From assembly GCF_001687365.1 (NCBI RefSeq), contig NZ_LGLV01000019.1, positions 107,171-171,170 on the forward strand: DNA of 64,000 nucleotides. The letters run 5' to 3'. Below, piece after piece: positions 33,866 to 43,313 of the stretch. The notes under the pieces were generated by a model that did no database searches, was not told where the DNA came from, and saw only the letters and a list, made by a program, of their open reading frames with translations. Source of the DNA: Pararhizobium polonicum (GTDB taxonomy: Bacteria; Pseudomonadota; Alphaproteobacteria; Rhizobiales; Rhizobiaceae). Each line of letters begins with the position of its first letter. Within the stretch, counting starts at the first letter, position 1. Position numbers and translations under genes: made by a program.

Positions 33866-34806
33866 CAGTTTTCTCCCCGTTTGCGCGTCAGCAGGTATTG
33901 CGCCATCGCGGCGATCAGGATCAGCACGAACAGTACCTCCGATGCGGCAGCACCCATGCCAAGATCCCAGCGCTTGAAGGCAATGTCGTAAATGTACATG
34001 ACGATCGGCTTGGACGTGTTGTTCGGCCCGCCCTGCGTCATCAGCCGCGCCTGCCCGAACAGCTGGAACTGCATGACCACCTGGATGAGCACGACGAGAA
34101 TGAACGTCCGCTTGATCGATGGCAGCGTGATCGACCGGAAGGTCTGCCAGCGATTGGCGTTGTCGAGCGCCGCCGCCTCGTAGATCTCGCCCGGAATTTG
34201 CTGCAGGGCGGAGAGGTACAGCATCATCGGCAGGCCGATGCACCACCAGATCGTCGCGATCGCAATGGCGATCATCGACAGGTCGGGGCTGGAAAGAAAC
34301 GCCGGCGCCGGGGTGCCGAACCAGCCATAGACCGTTGCCAGCAGGCCGAAATCAGGAATGAACACGATCCGCCAGATCAACGTGACGATGGTGACGGACA
34401 GGACGGAGGACGAGAAGAAGGCGGTGCGCAGGAAGGCGGCGCTGCGCGTCTGCCGATTGAGCGCCAAAGCCAGAAACAGGCCCAGCAGTGCCAGCACCGG
34501 CACCGTCAGAAGCACGAAATAGAAGGTATTGCCGACGGATTGCAGGAAGATCTTGTCGCCGAACAGCCGCACATAATTGGCAATGCCGACAAACTTTCCG
34601 ACGCCGAACGTATCGGCCTTGTGGAAGCTCAGCCAGATGCCCCAGATGAGCGGAAAGACCAGCATGGTGGCAAAGAAGAAAAGGTAAGGTGCGATGAACA
34701 GCGCGTTGCGCCACTGCGATGCGTTGATATTGGCCGGCGGCGCCTTTTTCGCCGCCAATGCGGGTGAAGACAGACCAACCTGCGAAGAGACCACCGCCTC
34801 AGCCAT
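33865..34806 (-). CDS. Sugar ABC transporter permease (MalF/AraP-like)
   Basis: Permease of about 313 residues. Segments include ALFIAPYLFFFATMLVFPLI, FHKADTFGVGKFVGIANYVR, and the EAA loop IYEAAALDNANRWQTFRSIT. The ATG at 34806 has GGAGGGG upstream and overlaps the ATPase gene by eight bases; the open frame continues to 34995 but the extension is antisense-like and unconserved. Confidence 0.93.
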   Translation of the reverse strand: MAEAVVSSQVGLSSPALAAKKAPPANINASQWRNALFIAPYLFFFATMLVFPLIWGIWLSFHKADTFGVGKFVGIANYVRLFGDKIFLQSVGNTFYFVLLTVPVLALLGLFLALALNRQTRSAAFLRTAFFSSSVLSVTIVTLIWRIVFIPDFGLLATVYGWFGTPAPAFLSSPDLSMIAIAIATIWWCIGLPMMLYLSALQQIPGEIYEAAALDNANRWQTFRSITLPSIKRTFILVVLIQVVMQFQLFGQARLMTQGGPNNTSKPIVMYIYDIAFKRWDLGMGAAASEVLFVLILIAAMAQYLLTRKRGEN

Positions 34807-35902
34807 TGATCCCCTCCTCGCAATGCCAGGCACGATCGGACGCGTCGAACAGATGCACCCGCGATCCGTCGATCGACAGCGAAACCGTATCATTGACGGC
34901 GACACGGCTGTAGCCGATGTCTTCGGCGACAATGACACTGCCATCCTTGAGTTTCGTGTAAACCAGCGTGCGTTCGCCAAGCCGCTCCAGAACATCGACA
35001 GTTCCGGTGGTTACGCCCTGCCCGTCCGCGACGACCCGAACCGCCTCGGCGCGGATACCCAGCGTGAAATTGCCCGACTCCAGCTTCATCGCCGGAATGG
35101 CTGTCTTTACCTGCGTGCCGTCGCCCAGCGTCACGGTCGCACCGCCGGTCTCCCCTCCTGCGACGCGCACCGGTACGAAGTTCATTGTCGGCGAACCGAC
35201 GAACGTCGCAACGAAGCGCGTCGCTGGCCGGGAGTAGATCTCCATCGGCGTGCCGATCTGCTCGATCTTGCGGTTGTTCATGACGACGATGCGGTCGGCC
35301 AGCGTCATCGCCTCGATCTGGTCGTGGGTGACGAAGATCATCGTCGATTTCACCCGGTGGCGCAGCTGGGCAAGCTCGACGCGGGTACGCACCCGCAGCG
35401 CCGCATCAAGATTTGACAAGGGTTCGTCGAACAGGAAGGCCTTCGGCTCCTTGACGATGGCGCGGCCGATGGCGACACGCTGGCGCTGGCCGCCGGACAG
35501 CTGACCCGGCTTGCGCTCCAGCAGATGGCCAATCTCCAGCATGCGGCCGGCCTCGGCAACACGGGCCGAAATGACATCAGCGGCGACACCGATGTTGCGC
35601 AGCCCGAAGGCCATGTTGTCGGCAACCGTCATATGCGGATAGAGCGCATAGCTCTGGAACACCATGGCGATATCGCGCTGGCCGGGCGGCAGGTTGTCGA
35701 TGCGCTGGCCGTTGATGGAAATCGTGCCTTCGTCGACGCTTTCGAGACCTGCGATCATCCGTAGCAGCGTCGATTTTCCGCAGCCGGATGGCCCGAGAAA
35801 CACCATGAATTCATTGGGATCGATGGAGAGCGACAGATGGTCGATGACCGTCGCAGCGCCAAAACGCTTGACCACGTCCTTGATCTCGATATGGGCCGTC
35901 AC
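34799..35902 (-). CDS. Sugar ABC transporter ATP-binding subunit (MsmX/UgpC-like)
   Basis: ATPase of about 367 residues: Walker A GPSGCGKST, Q-loop VFQSYALYPHMTV, signature LSGGQRQRVAIGRAI, Walker B AFLFDEPLSNLDA, H-loop VTHDQIEAMT, and a TOBE-containing C-terminal regulatory half. It starts at GTG, five bases after GGGAGG; longer in-frame starts add unconserved residues. First gene of the importer operon, preceded by a long AT-rich palindrome. Confidence 0.94.
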   Translation of the reverse strand: MTAHIEIKDVVKRFGAATVIDHLSLSIDPNEFMVFLGPSGCGKSTLLRMIAGLESVDEGTISINGQRIDNLPPGQRDIAMVFQSYALYPHMTVADNMAFGLRNIGVAADVISARVAEAGRMLEIGHLLERKPGQLSGGQRQRVAIGRAIVKEPKAFLFDEPLSNLDAALRVRTRVELAQLRHRVKSTMIFVTHDQIEAMTLADRIVVMNNRKIEQIGTPMEIYSRPATRFVATFVGSPTMNFVPVRVAGGETGGATVTLGDGTQVKTAIPAMKLESGNFTLGIRAEAVRVVADGQGVTTGTVDVLERLGERTLVYTKLKDGSVIVAEDIGYSRVAVNDTVSLSIDGSRVHLFDASDRAWHCEEGING

Positions 35903-36085
35903 GTCAACCTCCCTTGCCGTGATGGAACAGTCGCGAACCGGCGCAGCGGCGAAAACGCCTGCCACGGCCAACCCGGCCATTCCTCGGATTTGCAATCCCC
36001 GACCCTGGTTCTCCTCCCCGGCCCCGGCGCCTTCTCCGTGGCGCCGAGTATCCTCGAAACAGAACTCAAGTCAAGGTTTTATTGA

Positions 36086-36110
36086 TATATATCATGTATT
36101 ATGATATATA
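36086..36110. promoter_or_regulatory. Operator-like palindrome upstream of the arabinoside importer operon
   Basis: Perfect nine-base arms TATATATCA (36086-36094) and TGATATATA (36102-36110) around seven bases; the core is ATATCA-N7-TGATAT. It lies between the GH51 stop (36116) and the ATPase start (35902), about 185 bases upstream of that start. The same core and spacer occur upstream of the ArsR-type regulator gene. Confidence 0.7.
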
Positions 36111-36115
36111 AACTT

Positions 36116-37627
36116 TCAGACCTTCACGCGGATGATCTGGTAAGACAGCGGCGGCAGAACCACCGACACCACACCGCCCTTGACGGACGCGCCGGTTCCC
36201 TTGCGGGGAACGACATTGTCGGGCTTTTCTGCCGTGTTGACCGCACGCAGATCCGTATGCGTCATCACCTGATGATCGAAGATTTCCGCCCGCTCGAAGC
36301 CGGCGAGACTGAATTCCGTCTCGATGCTATCAGTCAGATGACGGTTGACCGCGAAGAAGGTGACCGTCTTGCCGTCGGTATCGTGGACACCGGCGACATC
36401 GACAAAGGGCACCTTGTCGGCGACCGGAGCATCATAGGTCGGCGAGTTGACGGCCAGGTTAAGCGCCGTGCCGCGGCCGAAGACCGAGGCGAAGTAGTAG
36501 GGATAGAAGATCGACTGGCGCCAGGCATCGCCGTTCGGTGCGGTCATGATCGGCGCGATGACATTGACCAGCTGCGCGATGCAGGCGATGCGCACCACGT
36601 CGGAGCGACGGATGAAAGTGTTGAGGATCAACCCGACCTGCAGCACATCCTCGAAATTGTAGATGTCTTCGAGAAGTGCCGGCGCATGCGGCCAGCCCTG
36701 GTTGCCTTCCAGCAGCGCCTTGTCCTGCTCCTTGGAATGATACCAGACGTTCCATTCGTCGAAGGAAATATAGACCTGCTTCTTCGAGCGCTTCTTCGCC
36801 TTCACATAATCGATGACGCCCGAAACCGTGGCGATGTAATTGTCGAGTTCGACACTCTGGGCCAGATAGTTCGCCGTGTCGCCGGCCCGGTTTTCGAAAT
36901 ACATGTGCAGTGAGATATAATCGACCTCGTTGTACGTGTGCTCGAGAACGGTCGCCTCCCATTCCGGATAGGTCGGCATGTGGGCATTCGACGAGCCGCA
37001 GACGATCAATTCGAGCGAACTGTCGAAGGCGCGCATGGCTTTTGCGGTTTCATGGGCAAGCCGGCCATATTCGTCAGCCGTCTTGTGGCCGATCTGCCAG
37101 GGGCCGTCCATCTCGTTGCCGAGGCACCAGAGCTTTGTGTTGAACGGCTCGGTGCGGCCATTGGCGATGCGCATGTCGCTCCACTTGCTGCCGCCGGGAT
37201 GGTTGACATATTCGAGAAAGTTGCGGGCTTCATCGAGACCGCGCGAGCCAAGATTGACGGCCAGCATCATCTCGGTGCCGACACTGTCGCACCAGTCGGC
37301 GAATTCGTGGATACCAACCTGGTTGCTGTCGGACGTATGCCAGGCAAGATCGAGCCGCGTCGGACGGTCTTCCTTCGGGCCGATACCGTCTTCCCAGTTA
37401 TAGGCCGAGACGAAGTTGCCGCCGGGATAGCGAACGACCGGAACCTTCAGCTCCTTGACAAGATCGATGACATCCTTGCGCATGCCGTTTTCATCGGCGG
37501 TCGCGTGGCCCGGCTCGTAGATGCCGGTATAAATGGCGCGGCCCAGATGCTCGAGAAACGAACCATAGAGCCGATCGTCGATCTGCGAAATCACATAGTC
37601 CCGGTGTGCGACAACGGAAGCCTTCAC
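36116..37627 (-). CDS. Alpha-L-arabinofuranosidase, glycoside hydrolase family 51
   Basis: Cytoplasmic retaining hydrolase of about 503 residues that releases L-arabinofuranose from imported arabinosides. GH51 landmarks: FLEHLGRAIYTGIYEPGHA near the N-terminus, VVRYPGGNFVSAYNWEDGIG, acid/base Glu in LWCLGNEMDGPWQIG, and nucleophile Glu in VYISFDEWNVWYHSK. A C-terminal beta domain closes the chain (VVLPPLSYQIIRVKV). There is no signal peptide. The start is GTG with GGGAGGG six bases upstream. It lies between its putative regulator gene and the importer genes. Confidence 0.95.
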   Translation of the reverse strand: MKASVVAHRDYVISQIDDRLYGSFLEHLGRAIYTGIYEPGHATADENGMRKDVIDLVKELKVPVVRYPGGNFVSAYNWEDGIGPKEDRPTRLDLAWHTSDSNQVGIHEFADWCDSVGTEMMLAVNLGSRGLDEARNFLEYVNHPGGSKWSDMRIANGRTEPFNTKLWCLGNEMDGPWQIGHKTADEYGRLAHETAKAMRAFDSSLELIVCGSSNAHMPTYPEWEATVLEHTYNEVDYISLHMYFENRAGDTANYLAQSVELDNYIATVSGVIDYVKAKKRSKKQVYISFDEWNVWYHSKEQDKALLEGNQGWPHAPALLEDIYNFEDVLQVGLILNTFIRRSDVVRIACIAQLVNVIAPIMTAPNGDAWRQSIFYPYYFASVFGRGTALNLAVNSPTYDAPVADKVPFVDVAGVHDTDGKTVTFFAVNRHLTDSIETEFSLAGFERAEIFDHQVMTHTDLRAVNTAEKPDNVVPRKGTGASVKGGVVSVVLPPLSYQIIRVKV

Positions 37628-37644
37628 GGCATACCCTCCCTGAA

Positions 37645-37663
37645 TTATCGTCTTTTGTGATAT
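37645..37663. promoter_or_regulatory. Degenerate operator-like site upstream of GH51 gene
   Basis: TTATCG-N7-TGATAT, two mismatches from the ATATCA-N7-TGATAT core seen at 36089 and 38719, located 18-36 bases upstream of the GH51 GTG. Overlapping half-sites (ATATCA at 37660, CGATAA at 37677) make the exact register uncertain. Confidence 0.4.
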
Positions 37664-37742
37664 CAATCACTTTTCTCGATAATAAAACGGAACCGGCCGT
37701 CATCGTCAAGCGATATAATTCATAAAATCGGGTTTATATCCA

Positions 37743-38669
37743 TTATTTCGTTTTCAATCGCATGACGATGTCCTGGTCGTAATTGCCGAAGCCACGGCCG
37801 AAGATGTTGATTCCGCCGGGATGCTTGGCATTGTCCCGCACACCGATGCGCAAACGGATCGAGTGGTGCTCGGACAGGCGCAGATCGCTCAAGGCGATGT
37901 CGGAAATCTTCAGGCCATCGATATAGGTGCCGTCGCCGGCGATCCGCCAATTCTTCAGCTTGCCGTATTGCGAGCCCTTGAGTTTCCACCAGTCAGGCGT
38001 GAAGACACCGCGCTTGTCGCCATAATCGCCCGGAGAGGTCCAGGTGGCGGTATCGACACCGTTGACGGAAATCGTGATATCGGATGGCCAGTCGGCGCTG
38101 GTGCCTGGCACTTCCGAGCTCAATTCCATTGCAAATTCAATCTCTTCGATCTGCGTCCCGGTCAACCGCGCATTGTTTGGAAACTGGTATTCGACATAGC
38201 CGCGGGTAAACCAGATCAGCCCGGCCTTCATGCGGTCCGGATCGAGAAAGGTATCGGGCACATCGAGAAGACCAATGATACCATCGACGGAACAGAGGCC
38301 GCAGGGACCGGTGACTTCGCAGCTCGTATAGAGCCCAAGCGGCATAGCAACCTCGATACCGCTCGATTTCAGCGCCTTGATATCATCCTTGAAGACGACC
38401 AGAACCTCATCGAAATTCGAATAGCAGATCTTCTGGTTGCCCTTGCGCGCCTTCTGCGATTCCGTGCGGATCAATCCGGCCTCTTCGAGAATGGCGACGT
38501 TGGTCGACACCGTGGACTGCGGAAGCCCAAGGATTTCAGAGATTTCGTTGACGTTTTGCGGGCCTTTGACATGCAGGAGCTTGAGCATCGCGATCCGGGA
38601 CGTCGAGGCAAGGCCTTTCAGGACCGCCATTCCCTCTTCCGGATCGATGACTAGAAAATTTCGGCTCAT
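37743..38669 (-). CDS. ArsR-type regulator with Cys motif and C-terminal beta-rich domain (COG4189-like)
   Basis: A 308-residue regulator. Residues 1-90 form a winged helix of the ArsR kind (NEISEILGLPQSTVSTNVAI, then LEEAGLIRTESQ). The middle holds a cysteine cluster, YTSCEVTGPCGLCSVDGI. The last 150 or so residues are rich in beta-strand patterns and aromatic residues (ISVNGVDTATWTSPGDYGDK, FTPDWWKLKGSQYGKLKNW) and look like a sugar-binding-type sandwich. The ATG at 38669 follows GGAAGA. It precedes the GH51 and importer genes, and palindromes of one type occur before itself and the importer, so it is the likely regulator responding to an arabinose derivative (inference). Confidence 0.85.
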   Translation of the reverse strand: MSRNFLVIDPEEGMAVLKGLASTSRIAMLKLLHVKGPQNVNEISEILGLPQSTVSTNVAILEEAGLIRTESQKARKGNQKICYSNFDEVLVVFKDDIKALKSSGIEVAMPLGLYTSCEVTGPCGLCSVDGIIGLLDVPDTFLDPDRMKAGLIWFTRGYVEYQFPNNARLTGTQIEEIEFAMELSSEVPGTSADWPSDITISVNGVDTATWTSPGDYGDKRGVFTPDWWKLKGSQYGKLKNWRIAGDGTYIDGLKISDIALSDLRLSEHHSIRLRIGVRDNAKHPGGINIFGRGFGNYDQDIVMRLKTK

Positions 38670-38718
38670 TAGTTCTTCCCGCGCTCCATCACCGCTGCTC
38701 CACCAGCAAACCCAATTA

Positions 38719-38737
38719 ATATCAAAAAAAATGATAT
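38719..38737. promoter_or_regulatory. Operator-like palindrome upstream of the ArsR-type regulator gene
   Basis: ATATCA (38719-38724), seven A-rich bases, TGATAT (38732-38737), 50-68 bases upstream of the regulator ATG. Same arms and same spacer length as the importer site, suggesting autoregulation. Confidence 0.65.
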
Positions 38738-38880
38738 GGTCAACGCACTCCATAAGCCGCGACTTTCAAACCACGGACTTGAGAAACGGACGACAGGATC
38801 GGCAATGGCGTGGATCGGCGCCTGCGGCAGCTGTTTCAAACAGGCGTGTCAGGACGTAAGCGGTTCAAGCGTTACGGCCA

Positions 38881-39195
38881 TCAGCCCGCGACGTCGAAGT
38901 CATAGACGAAAACGCCATCGACGCCGCCTTCGGTGGCAGCCACGATCCGGCCACCGGCCTTCTGGTGATCGGGATGAACGAGATAGGCATCACGCGCTGC
39001 GGCATCCTTGAAATCGATGATGAAGCCGTCAGTAAAGCCCTTGCCCAGCCCCTCCGGACTGACATTGCCGCCGATATGGACGCTGAGAAATCCCGCAACG
39101 AGCGGCTGCAGCGCCGCGATATCCGCAAGGATCGATTCCCGCTCGGCATCCGAAACACCCGTCTTGAAGCGGATGAAGACACAATGGCGGATCAT
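38881..39195 (-). CDS. Dabb (stress-responsive alpha/beta-barrel) family protein
   Basis: A 104-residue ferredoxin-like Dabb protein: MIRHCVFIRFKTGVSDAERE at the start, the central SVHIGGNVSPEGLGKGFTDG, and a terminal VYDFDVAG. Dabb proteins form dimeric barrels; a few are enzymes, most are uncharacterised. AGGAG precedes the ATG, ten bases after the GMC oxidoreductase stop, so the two are co-transcribed. Confidence 0.88.
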   Translation of the reverse strand: MIRHCVFIRFKTGVSDAERESILADIAALQPLVAGFLSVHIGGNVSPEGLGKGFTDGFIIDFKDAAARDAYLVHPDHQKAGGRIVAATEGGVDGVFVYDFDVAG

Positions 39196-39205
39196 GGCTG
39201 AACTC

Positions 39206-40861
39206 CTATCGGATATCGGCGCGTGCCCGCGCCCGCTGGTCGTTGCGTTCGTGGGAGAAGATCGCGGCCGGTAGCGGCTGATGGTTGCGGATGATGTCCG
39301 ATCCCTTTTCGCCCATCATGATTGTCGGCCCGTTGGTATTGCAAGAGGGAACGCGCGGCATGACGGAACTGTCGCAGACGCGCAAGCCTTCAAGCCCGTG
39401 GACCCGCAATTCCAGATCGACCACGGCATCAGCGCCCGTACCCATCTTGCAGGTCCCGACCGGATGGTGATCCGTCTTGGCATTGGCGCAGCCATAGTCG
39501 AACAGCTCGTCATCGGTCATCACCTTCGGCCCCGGCAGCCGCTCGGCCATGATGAACGGTTTCAGCGCCTCCTGCTGGAAGATTTCGCGGGCGATCTTCA
39601 GCCCCTCCAGCGACATCTTCCGGTCATGCGGATCGCTCCAGTAGTTCGGATCGATCAGCGGAGCCGCCGCCGGATCGGACGACGAAAGCCGCACCGTGCC
39701 GCGCGAGCGCGGATGCAGATAGGCGGAATTGAGCGTCACACCGGCATTCTTCAGCTTCTCGACGCCCGCCTCGATGCCGGAACCGAGCCCCAGATGGAAC
39801 TGGATATCCGGTGAACGGGCACCCGGATCGGCATACCAGAAGCCGCCGGTCTCAAACAGCGACGAGGCGACCGGGCCTGAGCGGAACAGCACATATTGGA
39901 GGCCGGCCCAGAGCGTGCGATGCAGCTTGGCGACGCCGTCATAGGTATGGTCGCCGGTACACTCGGAGATAACGAAGAGATCGAGATGATCCTGCAGGTT
40001 GGAGCCGACGCCGGCCAGGTCATGCTTCACCGCGACACCCACCGAGCGCAGGTGATCGGCCGGGCCGATGCCCGACTGCTGCAACAGTTTCGGCGAACCG
40101 ATGGCACCGGAGGAGACCAGCACTTCCCGCTCTGCCCGGATGATTTCCAAGCCTTTCGCAGTGGCGACCTCGACCCCGACAGCCCGCGTCCCTTCCAGAA
40201 CGATCCGCGTCACCCGTGCCCCCAGCCGAACCGTCAGGTTCTTGCGGTCGCGGATCGGATTGAGATAGGCAAGCGACGCGGAGGAGCGGCGGCGGTTGCG
40301 CTGGGTCAGCTGATAGAAACCGACGCCTGCCTGCTGCCTGCCGTTGAAATCGTGATTGTAGGGAATGCCGAGTTCCTGCCCCGCCCGGATATAGGCATCG
40401 CAGATCGGCAGGCTGGACACCGGCATGGAAACCCCAAGCGGCCCGCCATAGCCATGATAGTCGTCGGCAAAACGCTGGTTGTCTTCGGCCCGTTTGTAAT
40501 AGGGCAGCACACTGCGATAGTCCCAGCCGGTGCAACCGTCTTCGCTGGCCCAGAGATCGTAATCGGCCGCGTTGCCGCGCGTATAGAGCTGCGCATTGAT
40601 CGAGGAGCCGCCACCGATCACCTTGGCCTGCGTATAGCGCAGCACCCGATTTTTCATGTGCCTCTGCGGGACGGTTTCCCAGCCCCAGCTGGCCACACCC
40701 TTGGTCATCTTGGCAAAGCCGGCCGGCATGTGGAACAGCGGATTCCAGTCGCTACCACCCGCTTCGAGCAGCAGCACCGTGACATCGGCGTCCTCGGTCA
40801 GCCGGTTGGCAAGCACGCAACCGGCAGGTCCTGCTCCGGTGATGATGTAGTCGTAGGTCAT
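39206..40861 (-). CDS. GMC family FAD-dependent oxidoreductase (choline dehydrogenase-like)
   Basis: Flavoenzyme of about 551 residues oxidising an alcohol or sugar hydroxyl. The ADP-binding motif [17 protein letters not shown] leads, with LLLEAGG next. GMC signature 1 is [20 protein letters not shown], signature 2 is [17 protein letters not shown], and the catalytic His/Asn pair lies in [11 protein letters not shown] and [12 protein letters not shown]. The ATG at 40861 follows AAGGA. Substrate unknown. It is downstream of a second, different GMC gene and an SDR gene, separated from them by a repeat. Confidence 0.93.
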   Translation of the reverse strand: MTYDYIITGAGPAGCVLANRLTEDADVTVLLLEAGGSDWNPLFHMPAGFAKMTKGVASWGWETVPQRHMKNRVLRYTQAKVIGGGSSINAQLYTRGNAADYDLWASEDGCTGWDYRSVLPYYKRAEDNQRFADDYHGYGGPLGVSMPVSSLPICDAYIRAGQELGIPYNHDFNGRQQAGVGFYQLTQRNRRRSSASLAYLNPIRDRKNLTVRLGARVTRIVLEGTRAVGVEVATAKGLEIIRAEREVLVSSGAIGSPKLLQQSGIGPADHLRSVGVAVKHDLAGVGSNLQDHLDLFVISECTGDHTYDGVAKLHRTLWAGLQYVLFRSGPVASSLFETGGFWYADPGARSPDIQFHLGLGSGIEAGVEKLKNAGVTLNSAYLHPRSRGTVRLSSSDPAAAPLIDPNYWSDPHDRKMSLEGLKIAREIFQQEALKPFIMAERLPGPKVMTDDELFDYGCANAKTDHHPVGTCKMGTGADAVVDLELRVHGLEGLRVCDSSVMPRVPSCNTNGPTIMMGEKGSDIIRNHQPLPAAIFSHERNDQRARARADIR

Positions 40862-40899
40862 GTCGTCGTCCTTAAAAGTCAATTCTCAAGGGGATGCCT

Positions 40900-41012
40900 G
40901 CCCCTCACCCTAGCCCTCTCCCCGCAAGCGGGGAGAGGGGACGACGGAGTTTGCCGCTTGTTCCTTCTCCCCGTTCACGGGGAGAAGGTGGCCGACAGGC
41001 CGGATGAGGGGC
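40900..41012. repeat. Palindromic intergenic repeat, family A, copy 3
   Basis: Starts GCCCCTCACCCTAGCCCTCT and ends GGCCGGATGAGGGGC. Internal hairpins CTCTCCCCGCAAGCGGGGAGAG and TTCTCCCCGTTCACGGGGAGAA are the same two modules as in copy 2 but in reverse order. It lies between the SDR and GMC genes. Confidence 0.88.
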
Positions 41013-41035
41013 CGAGCCACAAATCCACCTGTTCC

Positions 41036-41809
41036 CTACAACCGCCCGATCGACAGCCCACCGTCGGCGTTGATCACCGAGCCCGTGGCAAAACCGAAGC
41101 TGCCACTGGCCAGAGCCGCCACCATCCGGCCGATATCCTCCGCCTCGCCCCAGCGCTTCATCGGCACCAGCCCGTCGGCAATCAGGACGTCGTATCTTCC
41201 GGAAACACCAGCCGTCATGTCGGAGCGGATAATGCCCGGCCGCAATTCGAAGACGGAGATGCCGGTATCGGCGAGACGCAGCGCAAGTCCTTGGGAGAAG
41301 GCGGCAAGCCCCGCCTTGCTCATGCAGTAATCCAGCCGCTCCGGCGAACTCATGGTGGCCGAGACCGAGGTGATGTTGATCACCGATCGATGGTTGCCGG
41401 AACCATTTGCCAGCATCGCCTTGACGACAGCCTGCGTGAAAAACACCGTGCCGCGCAGGTTGGTGGAGACGATCGTGTCGAAGTTTTCCGGCAACAGATC
41501 GAGGAAATCTCCACGCACGACGGAGGCCATACCGGCATTGTTGACGAGGCATGCGATCGATCCGAACTGTGCGAGGATGGCGTCGACCGTTGCTTGATGG
41601 CCGGAAAGATCAGCGAGATCCGCTTTCAGGAAAATTGCCTTCGCACCGAGAGCCGCAAGCTCGCCCAGCACGGAGCCGACCTGATCGGCTTCGCCGATGC
41701 CGGTGATGGCGATATCGAAGCCATCTTTCGCCAGAGCCCTGGCAATGCCGAGACCGATACCGCGGCGGCCGCCGGTGACGATGGCAACAGGGCGCTTGTG
41801 ACCGGTCAT
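41036..41809 (-). CDS. SDR family oxidoreductase
   Basis: Short-chain dehydrogenase/reductase of 257 residues: TGGRRGIG cofactor motif, NNAG, catalytic Ser in NITSVSATM, and Tyr-x-x-x-Lys in YCMSKAGLAAFSQGLA. It is the 3-oxoacyl-ACP-reductase-like form common in sugar clusters. The ATG at 41809 overlaps the GMC stop (ATGA); the longer open frame to 42004 lies inside the GMC gene and is rejected. It probably acts after the GMC enzyme on the same carbon skeleton (inference). Confidence 0.92.
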   Translation of the reverse strand: MTGHKRPVAIVTGGRRGIGLGIARALAKDGFDIAITGIGEADQVGSVLGELAALGAKAIFLKADLADLSGHQATVDAILAQFGSIACLVNNAGMASVVRGDFLDLLPENFDTIVSTNLRGTVFFTQAVVKAMLANGSGNHRSVINITSVSATMSSPERLDYCMSKAGLAAFSQGLALRLADTGISVFELRPGIIRSDMTAGVSGRYDVLIADGLVPMKRWGEAEDIGRMVAALASGSFGFATGSVINADGGLSIGRL

Positions 41810-43305
41810 GCCGCCAGTTCCTTCGAAACGATATGATCGGCAACACGCAACGCCTGTGCGGCGATGGTCAAAGCCGGATTGACGGCGGCAGAGGTTGGCA
41901 GGCAGCCGCCATCGACGACGAACAGGTTCTGGTGATCGAAGGCTCGGCAGAGCGGGTCGAGCGGCGCGGAGGCTGGGTCGTTCCCCATCCGCACCGTGCC
42001 GCACTGGTGCGACGGGGTGCGTTTGTCAAAGGGGCGGGACAGGACGATCGGATAGCCGGCCGCCTTGAAATGCGCGCGCATCTTCGCTTCCAGACCGGAC
42101 AGTGACTCCATGTTCGAGCGCCGCCACTGCATGATGATGCCTTTGCCATCGACCATGATGCGGCTTTCGGGATGTGGCAAATCCTCCGTCATCATGTACC
42201 AGTCGACGGCGTGGCCGGCCATGAAGTCGAGCGCGAAGCGCGGCGCGTACCACGGCGCATTGGCCTTGAGGATGTCTCCGTTGATCTTGCCGAGCAGTTG
42301 GACGTTGCCAAGCGGCAGGCCGCATCGGCCACCGGTCAGGTAATAATCATTCAGCATCAGCGTCTTCTGATAGACGCTGTCGTTGCGCCGGAACGGGTTG
42401 ATCGCCAGCATGGCGCTGGAATTGTGGTTCATGAAGTTGCGGCCGACCTGATCCGAGCGGTTGGCAATGCCCTTGCCGTCGCCGGAGCGCAGCAGGATGG
42501 CGGCGGAATTGATCGCGCCCGCCGACAGGATCACCAGCTTCGGGGACAGCTGTTTCCTCTCACCCTTGTGGGTGTAATGAACCGCCTCGATGCGGCCGCC
42601 GCGCCCGGCCTCCAGCGTCTCGACATGAGCGGAGGTGACAAGCTCGATATTCGGGTCCTTCAGCGCAACGGCGAGCGGCGCGCTCTCGGCATCCCTCTTG
42701 CCCTTGCCGGTGTTGGGAAAGCCATCCCACGGCGTGCGGCCGCCGGCCAGCCAGGCGTCGATGTCAACGCCAAGCGGCAATGTCGCCGGATGCAACCCCT
42801 GAGCCTTCAGTTCCGCGCGTGCCCGGGCGATGGCCGGTTCGTCCGGCACGGGTCCGTGAGAATAGGGCGTCGAATGGGCCGGCTCGGTCGGGTCCTGCCC
42901 AAGCTCGCCGCGCACCTCGAACAGCCGCTCCGCCTTGCCGTACCATGGCTCCAGCTCCTGGTAGGGAAAGGGCCACGCCGGCGAGACGCCACCAAGATGC
43001 TGCATCTCGGTAAAATCCTCGGCGCGATAGCGCAGCAAGACCGCGCCAAAGAGCTTGGAATTGCCGCCGACGAAATAGAAATTCCCCGGATTGAACGCCG
43101 TACCGTCCGGTTCGCGCCACATCTCCCTTGGCCGGAAGTGGCCGTCGACGAAGATGGAACGATAGCTGCGTGTTTCCGGCGTGTCCGCAAGGCGCTCGCC
43201 GCGCTCGAGGATCACGATGCGTGCGCCGGACCCGGCAAGCGCGGAGGCGACCGTCGCGCCGCCGATGCCGGAGCCGATAATGACGATGTCGGGCTGCTTC
43301 ATCAT
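41806..43305 (-). CDS. GMC-type FAD-dependent oxidoreductase (sugar dehydrogenase-like)
   Basis: Flavoprotein of about 499 residues. Dinucleotide motif IVIIGSGIGGATVASALAGS is at the N-terminus, the central FVGGNSKLFGAVLLRYRAED, and the C-terminal GMC domain carries the His in PSHQCGTVRMGNDPAS and VNPALTIAAQALRVADHI. It resembles the catalytic subunits of membrane sugar and gluconate dehydrogenases more than choline dehydrogenases. GAGG lies six bases upstream of the first of two ATGs. It follows the sugar ABC ATPase gene by eight bases, so import and oxidation are one operon. Confidence 0.92.
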   Translation of the reverse strand: MMKQPDIVIIGSGIGGATVASALAGSGARIVILERGERLADTPETRSYRSIFVDGHFRPREMWREPDGTAFNPGNFYFVGGNSKLFGAVLLRYRAEDFTEMQHLGGVSPAWPFPYQELEPWYGKAERLFEVRGELGQDPTEPAHSTPYSHGPVPDEPAIARARAELKAQGLHPATLPLGVDIDAWLAGGRTPWDGFPNTGKGKRDAESAPLAVALKDPNIELVTSAHVETLEAGRGGRIEAVHYTHKGERKQLSPKLVILSAGAINSAAILLRSGDGKGIANRSDQVGRNFMNHNSSAMLAINPFRRNDSVYQKTLMLNDYYLTGGRCGLPLGNVQLLGKINGDILKANAPWYAPRFALDFMAGHAVDWYMMTEDLPHPESRIMVDGKGIIMQWRRSNMESLSGLEAKMRAHFKAAGYPIVLSRPFDKRTPSHQCGTVRMGNDPASAPLDPLCRAFDHQNLFVVDGGCLPTSAAVNPALTIAAQALRVADHIVSKELAA

Positions 43306-43313
43306 ACTGGGCC

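Noticed and set aside
39896..41836. Plus-strand open frame of 646 codons crossing two genes
   Set aside because: Runs antisense through a GMC gene, a family A repeat and an SDR gene, so it cannot be a single gene.
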